This document shows, in pieces, positions 18,684 through 25,988 of a stretch of 64,000 nt of DNA. Source of the DNA: Candidatus Thiodiazotropha sp. (ex Myrtea sp. 'scaly one' KF741663) (GTDB lineage Bacteria > Pseudomonadota > Gammaproteobacteria > Chromatiales > Chromatiaceae); the NCBI GenBank assembly GCA_025655555.1, contig JAHXIQ010000004.1, positions 310,001 through 374,000 on the forward strand, in the 5' to 3' direction. The stretch's first letter is position 1. Every line of letters begins with the position of its first letter. The notes below the pieces were generated by a model. It did no database searches and was not told where the DNA came from. It worked only from the letters and a program-made list of their open reading frames with translations. Both the position numbers and the translations under genes were made by a program.

Positions 18684-19688
18684 CTATACTGGCTCTCTAA
18701 TCACCTGAACGGCAGCCTGAATTATCAGTTGGCAATCAGTGCCCGCCTTGTGTGATTCCTCACTAATCATTCTGCGCCATTGTTTTGCGCCAGGACGCCC
18801 ATGAAACAGCCCCAGAATGTGGCGAGTGATCCGGTTAAGGGGTGTTCCCTGTGCCAGTTCCTTTTCCACATAGGGAATGAGTGCTTCGACGATCTGATGC
18901 CGATCCATTACTGGTTGTGTCACACCGAAGATCAATTGATCAGCATCTGCCAGTATCCAAGGGTTATGGTAAGCCTCACGACCGATCATGACGCCATCCA
19001 CCCATTGAAGTTGCTGTTGCGCTTGTTCAAGGCTGGTGATGCCGCCGTTGATAATGAATTCGAGTTGTGGGAAGTCCTGCTTGAGCCGGTGGACCGTTTC
19101 GTAGGAGAGTGGTGGGATCTCCCGGTTCTCCTTGGGGCTGAGTCCCTGTAGCCAGGCCTTGCGTGCGTGGACGATGAAGGTGTTGCAACCCGCTTGGGAG
19201 ATAGTGCCGATAAAATCACACAGTTCGGCATAGCTGTCTCGATCATCTACACCAATGCGGTGTTTGACAGTGATGTCGATGTCGACACGCTCTTTCATTG
19301 CTTTGACGCAGTCGGCGACCAGTTGTGGTGTCATCATCAGGCAGGCTCCGAAGCGGCCTGACTGGACTTTGTCAGAGGGACAGCCTACGTTGAGGTTGAT
19401 CTCGTCGTAGCCCCATGCCTCACCAAGTTTCCCACACTCGGCCAACTCCTTGGGGTCACTGCCTCCCAACTGCAGTGCAACGGGATGTTCACTGGGATCG
19501 AAATCGAGAAACCTTTCGCGGTTGCCATGTAATATGGCGCCAGTGGTCACCATCTCTGTATAGAGTACGGCATGCTTGGAAATCAGGCGCAAAAAGTAGC
19601 GACAATAGCGGTCTGTCCAATCCAGCATTGGCGCTACTGAGAGGCGGCGATCAATGATATTTGATTGGGATTCTTTCGAATGTTGCAT
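18684..19688 (-). CDS. dusA: tRNA-dihydrouridine(20/20a) synthase DusA
   Basis: A 334-residue flavoenzyme that reduces uridine 20/20a in tRNA. Visible family marks are RRLSVAPMLDWTDRYCRYF near the N-terminus, LQLGGSDP, NLNVGCPSDKVQSGRFGACLM with the catalytic Cys around residue 103, VKHRIGVDD, FIVHARKAWLQGLSPKENREIPP and the FMN-phosphate region INGGITSLEQ ... DGVMIGREAYHNPW. The LSPKENREIPPL signature and length place it in the DusA subfamily rather than DusB or DusC. It stands alone on the minus strand. Confidence 0.96.
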   Translation of the reverse strand: MQHSKESQSNIIDRRLSVAPMLDWTDRYCRYFLRLISKHAVLYTEMVTTGAILHGNRERFLDFDPSEHPVALQLGGSDPKELAECGKLGEAWGYDEINLNVGCPSDKVQSGRFGACLMMTPQLVADCVKAMKERVDIDITVKHRIGVDDRDSYAELCDFIGTISQAGCNTFIVHARKAWLQGLSPKENREIPPLSYETVHRLKQDFPQLEFIINGGITSLEQAQQQLQWVDGVMIGREAYHNPWILADADQLIFGVTQPVMDRHQIVEALIPYVEKELAQGTPLNRITRHILGLFHGRPGAKQWRRMISEESHKAGTDCQLIIQAAVQVIREPV

Positions 19689-19951
19689 GCAATTTCACGG
19701 GGCAACCTGTTCACTGGACTGGGATTATAGGTGGTAGTCCTCAATTCCGATATAGATTTTCTAAACAGATCTTCAAGTGAGTGAAAATACTTTATTTGCT
19801 TGCCTAGATGCTACAAGGGTTTGTGTTACGACTTCTTCATTGATGTAGGTTCTATCAGAAGTGGCAGGCAAGGTGATGAAGGTTGTGACTAGGTGTTAAA
19901 GGCTGTTTTCGGTCACTTCAGTGAGTGTTTTTTACTACTGACATTCATTGG

Positions 19952-21817
19952 TCAATGATTATCAGTATCTGACAGCCACTGGGACAGTTTCTCCTCCAAC
20001 TCATTCTTTGCATAGGGTTTACTCAGGTAGTCATCCATACCGGCGGTGAGACAAAGTTCTTTGTCACCTTCCAGAGCGTTCGCAGTCAAGGCAATGATCG
20101 GTAATCGATGTCGACCCTCTGATTTCTCTTTTTCCCGCCACAAACGGGTTGCCTCATAACCATCAAGTTCAGGCATCTGGCAATCCATCAGCACCAGGTC
20201 ATACTCGTTCTCAGAAAGGAGTTGCAAGGCGATTTTTCCATCCTGCGCCAGAGCGGTATCCATGCCTAACTCCTCAAGCATCGTTTGACAAACCTCCTGG
20301 TTAATCGGGTTGTCTTCCACCAATAGGACATTTCCTTCCAGCCTTCTTGATAGTGTTTGCCTCTCAGTCGGGTTGGTATCATGATTGATCAAATCAATCA
20401 GTTGTTTTCTGTCCTCGGTTAACCACTGCTCGGTTTGAGAGATAGCATGCGCTAGAGGCATGCTGAAGCTGACAGTGGTACCGATGCCCTGTTCACTCCT
20501 CATCTCCATATTAGAGCCCATTAGTTCAATAATGCGTTGGGAGATGATTAATCCAAGTCCCGTGCCACCATATTTCTTGGTTGTCGAGCTGTCAGCTTGT
20601 GAGAAGGGGTGAAACAGTCGGTTCATCGCATCGGACTCGATACCGATACCGGTGTCTTTTATGATAAACCTAATATGATCAGCTGACCGGCTCAGGCAAA
20701 TTTCCACTTCGCCCTGGTGGGTGAATTTAACTGCATTCCCAACCAGGTTTACCAAAACCTGTCGCACCCTGACTGGATCACCTTTGATGATTCTGGGGAT
20801 GTCGCCAATGGTGGAAAAGTACAGTTGCAGAGATTTTTTCTCTATCTGTGAGGAGAAGAGTGTAGCGACCTCTTCGATCAGCAGGGGTAGATCCAACGCC
20901 TCGGACTCGAGAACAAACTGACCGGCCTCGATCTTTGAGAAATCGAGGATGTTATTGATTAACATCAGCAGTGACTTGGCAGAACCTCTGGCAGCTTTCA
21001 GGTAACGACGCCGTTGCTGATCCAGGCCACTATCGGAGACAAGCTCCAGCATCCCCATCACGCCATTCATGGGGGTGCGGATTTCATGGCTCATATTGGC
21101 AAGAAACGCTGATTTTTCCCTGGCAGCCGATTCTGCCTGATCCCTTGCCTGTTCCAGCTCCTGGGCTCGGATTTCAGCAAGTTGAGTATGTGCCATGGCA
21201 TCCCAAAATTCCCGATGCCAATACCTTACCTGAGCCAGCATGTATGCCAGAAAAGCCAGTGAGGCAAACAGCATGGCATAGCCTTGTATGGTCATTATGG
21301 CTGCACAAGCAAGTGAAATAGGGACCAGCATGGCAATCAGGGTGGCTTGACCTATTCCTCTGCGCACGCAAAAACTGGCCATGATGCCGGTTGTGATGCC
21401 GGCACTAAAAAAGAGTGTCTCCACTGCCGGCCAGCCTACTTTATAGAATATGACCAACCCAGCAACGAAGATGCCCCAAATACCCGCATTAACGATGACG
21501 CTGGATGCTAGAACCCGGAAGCCTACTGATGCGGAATCGGGCGCAATCCGCTCAACCCGATAACTTGAAATGACTCGGATGAGTCCGGATAGGAAAATCA
21601 GGCATGTGAAGATGATGAGGTAACGGGGATGATCTGTGAATACATCGGTTGTCAGTCCGACCACCAGTATGGCAATAAAATAGATATAGGCGCCAGGTTT
21701 GGAACGCCGCGCCATTTCCCTGTTGGCATGATGTTCCATTTGTAACAACCTATCCGTACCCAGCTCTGCAATACGATCACTGGTAAAGTGGGAAGGACTT
21801 TTTTGAATCTTTGACAT
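19952..21817 (-). CDS. Membrane hybrid histidine kinase with receiver domain
   Basis: A 621-residue sensor kinase. Residues about 43-195 hold six or seven hydrophobic helices with no large periplasmic loop, suggesting sensing at or within the membrane. A coiled linker leads to HisKA with phospho-acceptor His244 ([15 protein letters not shown]), then HATPase_c with N box [15 protein letters not shown] and GGTGLGL. The C-terminal receiver domain (residues about 496-615) has [10 protein letters not shown] and phospho-acceptor Asp545 ([11 protein letters not shown]). No HPt domain or partner regulator is encoded nearby, so the output is unknown. Confidence 0.94.
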   Translation of the reverse strand: MSKIQKSPSHFTSDRIAELGTDRLLQMEHHANREMARRSKPGAYIYFIAILVVGLTTDVFTDHPRYLIIFTCLIFLSGLIRVISSYRVERIAPDSASVGFRVLASSVIVNAGIWGIFVAGLVIFYKVGWPAVETLFFSAGITTGIMASFCVRRGIGQATLIAMLVPISLACAAIMTIQGYAMLFASLAFLAYMLAQVRYWHREFWDAMAHTQLAEIRAQELEQARDQAESAAREKSAFLANMSHEIRTPMNGVMGMLELVSDSGLDQQRRRYLKAARGSAKSLLMLINNILDFSKIEAGQFVLESEALDLPLLIEEVATLFSSQIEKKSLQLYFSTIGDIPRIIKGDPVRVRQVLVNLVGNAVKFTHQGEVEICLSRSADHIRFIIKDTGIGIESDAMNRLFHPFSQADSSTTKKYGGTGLGLIISQRIIELMGSNMEMRSEQGIGTTVSFSMPLAHAISQTEQWLTEDRKQLIDLINHDTNPTERQTLSRRLEGNVLLVEDNPINQEVCQTMLEELGMDTALAQDGKIALQLLSENEYDLVLMDCQMPELDGYEATRLWREKEKSEGRHRLPIIALTANALEGDKELCLTAGMDDYLSKPYAKNELEEKLSQWLSDTDNH

Positions 21818-22383
21818 GTTGAATCGCCTACATTAACTACATAGGTCAGTCAGGCTTGTATTCACTGAATTACGCATAATTTTTTACAGCTATCACGCTA
21901 GCAGTGTCTCATTAAGGGATAAGGATGTTCTACAAATGAACAAATAATATTACTTAGTATCAATTGGTTATGACGATTCTCAATAGAATTGACGGGATAG
22001 AAATAATTCAAACCAATAGCTTGTCACTGTACAGATGAGTCACTACCCATCTCCTTGTTAGCGGCAGTAGGTTGTAGATCATTTAGTGGTATTTTCAATT
22101 TACACCTACTGTCCGCTGTGATTTCTGTGGAACTCGCAGGATAGTGAGGTGTAGGAGAACCAACGCTAACGTGGTAACGCTTGAGTGAGTGATGACATGG
22201 GGAGGGGGATTGTTGGGCCTCCTTCGTCGACCCAACCTACAGGCTTGAGAATGAACATTAACGTGGCAGCAACGAAAATATCCTGATCTATCAGCGTATG
22301 AAACACTGAGTCTGGTGGTGAACACAATTGAGATGGGGGCCGGTTAATACGGGATTAACCGGCACTGTTTCATTTACAGGCAG
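21818..22383. other. 566-bp gene-free region with a dispersed palindromic repeat
   Basis: No credible gene. It holds one copy of a REP-like palindrome (22210-22240) and a partial match (AATGAACATT at 22250) to the TetR operator core described near mtoX, not in a recognisable promoter. The hybrid kinase promoter must lie just above 21817, but no clear motif is seen. Confidence 0.4.
22210..22240. repeat. REP-like palindrome, imperfect copy
   Basis: TTGTTGGGCC ... GACCCAACCTAC shares its arms with the perfect palindrome at 49547-49581 (GGTTGGGCC / GGCCCAACC). Two copies in 64 kb in gene-free DNA suggest a dispersed palindromic repeat family. Confidence 0.65.
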
Positions 22384-22863
22384 TTATTCTCTCCATTGGC
22401 TGAAGACATAGCCGCTGCTCTTCTGTTGCTGGTGACAGCCGTGACAGGAGAGTCCGTTATCGTTGACTAAGCGCTTTACTCGACTGTTGCCAGACCAACC
22501 CTCGTAGCCCCAACCATCGGTCTTGGGAAAACGGGTGCTGTCTTTCACCATCACACCAACCAATACACGCTCACCTTCTACAGAAGCACCACCGGAGTCT
22601 TTGCTTTGTAGTTGATCGAAGACAAAAATTGAACCATCTCGATATTGACGGCTATTTAATCCCTCTAAGGCCAATCGGTTTGCGTAGACATGGTGTGTAC
22701 CAAGAAATGGATTTTCGAGAGGGTGGCCTTTATGGATCGTCATGGATTTTACATGCGCCCAGAGCCTGTACCCATCCGGGTAGTCGATAAGATCCCCGGC
22801 CAACAATGTGGCGGTGGGCGAAAATAAAAGGAAAAATAGAGTCAGTACGGTGGAATATTTCAT
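22384..22863 (-). CDS. Exported cytochrome P460-family protein
   Basis: A 159-residue protein with a signal peptide (MKYSTVLTLFFLLFSPTATLLA/GDLIDYPDGY) and a single haem motif SCHGCH near residue 141. The body WAHVKSMTIHKGHP ... HHVYANRLALEGL ... YRDGSIFVFDQLQSK matches the cytochrome P460/c'-beta fold, whose members bind NO or oxidise hydroxylamine. The Lys that crosslinks haem in true P460 cannot be assigned by eye. It is divergent from the Cys-tailed MarR regulator, and the 250 bases between them carry two near-identical operator-like repeats, so MarR probably controls it. Confidence 0.85.
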   Translation of the reverse strand: MKYSTVLTLFFLLFSPTATLLAGDLIDYPDGYRLWAHVKSMTIHKGHPLENPFLGTHHVYANRLALEGLNSRQYRDGSIFVFDQLQSKDSGGASVEGERVLVGVMVKDSTRFPKTDGWGYEGWSGNSRVKRLVNDNGLSCHGCHQQQKSSGYVFSQWRE

Positions 22864-23000
22864 GATGTTGCCTCCGGATATGCTTGACTATGACTGATAG
22901 AGGTTTCCATCTCTTCAGTCTGCTGCTGTATCGACTTTTTACTGAGAGGATCTGTCATTCGTGATCCATATATATCTATGTGATGACAAAAGATATAAAA

Positions 23001-23015
23001 GTATCGAGTCGAAAC
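23001..23015. promoter_or_regulatory. Operator-like repeat, copy 1 (GTATCGANNCGAAAC)
   Basis: GTATCGAGTCGAAAC, flanked on both sides by A-rich bases shared with copy 2 at 23057. It lies between the divergent P460 and MarR genes; the inner TCGA-CGA is dyad-like. Probable MarR binding site (inference). Confidence 0.6.
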
Positions 23016-23056
23016 ATAAAGAGAGTTAAGCACCTGTGATCAGTGCTGTCAAGAAA

Positions 23057-23071
23057 GTATCGACACGAAAC
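23057..23071. promoter_or_regulatory. Operator-like repeat, copy 2 (GTATCGANNCGAAAC)
   Basis: GTATCGACACGAAAC, identical to copy 1 outside the two central bases and spaced 56 bp from it. A degenerate third half (GTATCAC, then TTTTCGAGG) begins at 23101 next to the MarR start. Confidence 0.6.
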
Positions 23072-23121
23072 AAAAGTACTGCTATATTTGATGGAGACAG
23101 GTATCACTTTTCGAGGTGCGC

Positions 23122-23691
23122 GTGAGTCTCAAACAGGTACACAACACACTGGAAAGGCTCTGCAATCTGCTACGTGTAGAGGCGCGTGAACAAGGCGCTG
23201 GAGGTGGACTGCTACCGGTCCAGCTTGAGGCGTTGCACTATCTGTTTCAGTGCAACCGATATTCTGACACTGTGCAAGGTGTCACCGAGTATCTCGGTCA
23301 GACCAAAGGTACTGTATCTCAAACGTTGAAAGTGCTTGAAAATCGAGGACTTATTACAAGGCACCCGGATTCAAGCGATCGCCGACTCGTACATTTTAGA
23401 CCCTCACGGAGTGGCCGAAGGCAGTTGGCGCATGCGGTCCCTGCACGCTTTCTTTCTGCGGCATTGGAAACAAAATCTGCAACGGAGACACAGCAGCTGG
23501 CGGATGATCTAATAGAACTGCTTCGAACCGCGCAAGAAACGAGGGCGATGAAAACCTTTGGCGCCTGTAAGACTTGCCGTTTCAATGAGCGGGTAGCGTC
23601 AAGATTCCGATGTGGCCTGACCGGAGAGTCACTGTCAAAGCCGGATACAGAGAAGATCTGCAGGGAACACCAGTATCCTGAAGCCTGTTAA
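23122..23691 (+). CDS. MarR-family regulator with a C-terminal cysteine cluster
   Basis: GTG 23122 follows GAGGTGCGC and gives MSLKQVHNTLERL (189 residues); an in-frame GTG lies two codons earlier. Residues about 30-100 form the MarR winged helix (VQGVTEYLGQTKGTVSQTLKVLENRGLI, DSSDRRLVHF wing). Residues 149-189 form an unusual extension with Cys149, 152, 164, 180 and 189 plus His183 (ACKTCRFN ... FRCGLTG ... KICREHQ), which could hold a metal, an Fe-S cluster or a redox switch. The stop codon lies inside a repeat shared with 57808, so the last residues may be repeat-derived. Likely controls itself and the P460 gene. Confidence 0.85.
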   Translation: MSLKQVHNTLERLCNLLRVEAREQGAGGGLLPVQLEALHYLFQCNRYSDTVQGVTEYLGQTKGTVSQTLKVLENRGLITRHPDSSDRRLVHFRPSRSGRRQLAHAVPARFLSAALETKSATETQQLADDLIELLRTAQETRAMKTFGACKTCRFNERVASRFRCGLTGESLSKPDTEKICREHQYPEAC

Positions 23692-23711
23692 CACGAATTT
23701 AATCGTCACTG
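23683..23711 (+). repeat. Solo end of the 57808 MITE-like element
   Basis: Matches 28 of 29 bases of the left end of the element at 57808-57985 (GCCTGTTAACAC, then AATTTAATCGTCACTG). The rest of the element is absent. It contains the stop codon of the MarR gene. Confidence 0.75.
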
Positions 23712-23750
23712 TTGTGCCTGAAAAAATATACTAGTAGGCCTCGTAAGCCC

Positions 23751-24383
23751 CTAAACTACAGATCGCTGGGTGGAATACTCAGGCAGGGTTTCAGGATTCA
23801 TCCCACTCCAAATGCAATCAATCAGTTCATCGTAGTAATTTGTCAGCGGTTCCTTGATGACACCGTCGAGGCGTAGATGGATCATGCGGATAGCCCCACC
23901 AAACACAGTGGCAGCCGCTATCCAGGGTTCTCCCTGGCGAATTTCGCCGGCCTGTATTCCTTGTTGCACGATATTTCGCATGGCCTTAAAGGGGCTTGAA
24001 CTGCAGATCGGCGGTTCGTCAGGCAGGAACTCCCGATGTTTCGCATGCAGCATGTAGGAGATGATATTTCGCCTTGTCTCCGTGTATTCGAACAGCAGTG
24101 CGATGATTTTATTGCAGCGTTCCCGGCTGGTCAGATCTTCAGAAATGACCTCATCGATCATCTCCTCAAACTCTTTCATCAGATGGTAATAGAGCGCCTT
24201 TGCGATGCCCTCCTTGCCGCCGAAGTGGTTGTAAATAGAGCCAATGCTCACATTGGCGGATTTTTGTACGTCATGTACCGACACATTGTGAAACCCCCTC
24301 TCCACGAATAGGTCGAGGGCCGCAGTCAGGATGCGGCAATCGACGGGTTCCTTTTCCGGCGTGCTCTTCTTCAGATACGGCAT
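23751..24383 (-). CDS. TetR-family repressor of the methanethiol/C1 region
   Basis: A 210-residue TetR regulator. The N-terminal HTH reads ILTAALDLFVERGFHNVSVHDVQKSANVSIGSIYNHFGGKEGIAKALY, with a helical ligand domain behind it. It is divergent from mtoX. A dyad (24448-24465) lies about 65 bases upstream of its start and in the -35/-10 spacer of the mtoX promoter; closely related dyads occupy the same place in promoters at 29262 and 34913. This makes it the probable repressor of the mtoX, tlpA-like and formate dehydrogenase transcripts and of itself. The ligand is unknown; methanethiol, formaldehyde or a glutathione adduct are guesses. Confidence 0.9.
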   Translation of the reverse strand: MPYLKKSTPEKEPVDCRILTAALDLFVERGFHNVSVHDVQKSANVSIGSIYNHFGGKEGIAKALYYHLMKEFEEMIDEVISEDLTSRERCNKIIALLFEYTETRRNIISYMLHAKHREFLPDEPPICSSSPFKAMRNIVQQGIQAGEIRQGEPWIAAATVFGGAIRMIHLRLDGVIKEPLTNYYDELIDCIWSGMNPETLPEYSTQRSVV

Positions 24384-24441
24384 GGGGGCTCCTAAAGCGG
24401 GTGATCAATGGCTTGAGATTATACATAGCATAGTAAAAAAT

Positions 24442-24470
24442 TTGACAAGAATGAACATTCGTTCTACTTT
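24442..24470 (+). promoter_or_regulatory. mtoX promoter with embedded TetR-type operator
   Basis: TTGACA (24442-24447), a 17-base spacer and TACTTT (24465-24470). The spacer is almost filled by the dyad AGAATGAACATTCGTTCT (24448-24465), so repressor and polymerase would compete directly. The start codon is about 43 bases further down. Confidence 0.8.
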
Positions 24471-24512
24471 TTTTCTACCAGTGAGCAAAAATCACCTTTG
24501 GAGGAGATAACG

Positions 24513-25901
24513 ATGAGGCTATTCAAATACAAGCCCGCAAAACCCGCTGTTATGGCATCTGCCATCGCATTCACCATGACCCTGTTTGGTGCGGTACTAC
24601 CCGCTCAGGCCGATGAGACATGCCAGTCGCCGTATATGGCGAAAATCACCGGACAGGAGGATTTTGTCTATGTCTGGACCCTCGGTGTCGAGGGGCTGGG
24701 TGACGGACAAGATAAATTGGTGACCGTCGACGTCAACCCGAAATCGAGCCACTACGGCAAAGTCGTAGATTCTCTGTCGGTCGGGGGGCGTAATGAGGCA
24801 CACCACTCAGGATTTACCGATGACAGGAAGTATCTGTGGGCAGGTGGACTCGATACCAACAAGCTCTTCATCTTTGATGTCGCGACAAATCCGGCAAAGC
24901 CGACGCTGCATAAAGTCGTCACAGACTTCGTCGAGAAGAGCGGTGGCGTGGTGGGGCCTCACACTACCTATGCACTGCCGGGAAGAATCATGATTACCGG
25001 TCTTTCCAACAATAAAGACCATGGGGGACGCACAGCGTTGGTGGAGTACACCAACGAGGGTGAATATGTGGCAACTCACTGGATGCCGACCGACCAGAAT
25101 CTGCAGGGCGCCGAAAAAGCGGGTAAGTATGCGGATGGTTACAACTATGACGTGCGCGTGTTGCCACGCAGAAATGTGATGCTGACATCATCGTTCACCG
25201 GCTGGTCCAACTACATGATGGACTTCGGCAAGATGTTGCAGGACAAGGAGGCGATGAAGCGCTTCGGTAATACGGTGGTGTTGTGGGATCTGCACAGCAA
25301 GAAACCGAAAAAGGTCTTCGATGTCCCCGGTGCGCCTTTGGAGATACGTTGCGCCTGGCAGCCCAATAACAACTGGTGTATTACCTCCACTGCGCTGACA
25401 TCCAAACTGCATCTGATCTACGAAGATGATAATGGCGTGTGGCAGGCCAAGGCAGTGGCGGATATCGGTGATCCCTCCAAGGTGCCGCTGCCCGTGGATA
25501 TCTCCATCAGCTCTGATGATAGCCGCCTCTGGGTCAATACCTTCATGGACGGTAAGACCCGTCTGTTCGACATGACCGATCCTCACAACCCCAAGCAGGT
25601 TTATGAAAAGGTCATCGGACGCCAAGTCAATATGGCCTCTTCAAGTTGGGATAGCACGCGTATCTACTATACTTCCTCGTTGCTGGCCAACTGGGACAAG
25701 AAGGGTGAAGACAACGAGCAGTACCTAAAGAGCTTTGTCTGGGATGGAGAGAAGCTGGTTGAGCAGTTCGCGATCGACTTCAATAAGGAGAAACTCGGTC
25801 GGGCTCACCAGATGCGCTTTGGCGCCTACTCACTCTATGGTGCGGTCAGGCCCGAGAACAGTGCAGTCTCAGTGGCTAATCTGGAACCTATCAACAAGTA
25901 A
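24513..25901 (+). CDS. mtoX: Secreted SBP56-family methanethiol oxidase
   Basis: ATG 24513 follows GGAGGAGATAACG; the product has 462 residues with a signal peptide (cleavage after PAQA, residue 33), so it acts in the periplasm. It is a full-length selenium-binding-protein-56 beta-propeller: GGRNEAHHSGF, HTTYALPGRIMITGLSN, DGYNYDVRVLPRRNVMLTSSFTGWSNY, PLEIRCAWQPN, PVDISISSDDSRLWVNTF and GRAHQMRFG. Bacterial SBP56 enzymes oxidise methanethiol to formaldehyde, H2S and H2O2 and need copper. Neighbouring SCO and MauG genes, as seen around known mtoX genes, and the formaldehyde/formate genes downstream make this function very likely. Confidence 0.92.
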   Translation: MRLFKYKPAKPAVMASAIAFTMTLFGAVLPAQADETCQSPYMAKITGQEDFVYVWTLGVEGLGDGQDKLVTVDVNPKSSHYGKVVDSLSVGGRNEAHHSGFTDDRKYLWAGGLDTNKLFIFDVATNPAKPTLHKVVTDFVEKSGGVVGPHTTYALPGRIMITGLSNNKDHGGRTALVEYTNEGEYVATHWMPTDQNLQGAEKAGKYADGYNYDVRVLPRRNVMLTSSFTGWSNYMMDFGKMLQDKEAMKRFGNTVVLWDLHSKKPKKVFDVPGAPLEIRCAWQPNNNWCITSTALTSKLHLIYEDDNGVWQAKAVADIGDPSKVPLPVDISISSDDSRLWVNTFMDGKTRLFDMTDPHNPKQVYEKVIGRQVNMASSSWDSTRIYYTSSLLANWDKKGEDNEQYLKSFVWDGEKLVEQFAIDFNKEKLGRAHQMRFGAYSLYGAVRPENSAVSVANLEPINK

Positions 25902-25906
25902 CAAAC

Positions 25907-25969
25907 TGCAACTCCGGATATCGAATCGACATCCGGAGTTGCAACCCCGGTATAGCCTTAGACCGGGGT
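25907..25969 (+). other. Two tandem hairpins between mtoX and the SCO-MauG gene
   Basis: Hairpin 1: 13-bp perfect stem TGCAACTCCGGAT/ATCCGGAGTTGCA (25907-25943). Hairpin 2: 8-bp stem ACCCCGGT/ACCGGGGT (25944-25969), directly abutting. No T-tract follows either, so they are more likely an mRNA-stabilising or processing element that sets mtoX output above its downstream genes than a full terminator. Confidence 0.75.
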
Positions 25970-25988
25970 CGATGGATCCGGAGTGCTT

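Noticed and set aside
22250-22263. Partial TetR operator match AATGAACATTAACG
   Set aside because: Only the first ten bases match the core, there is no promoter, and it is not upstream of a gene start.
22095-22325. 76-codon minus-strand frame
   Set aside because: Runs through the REP-like palindrome and has no family character.
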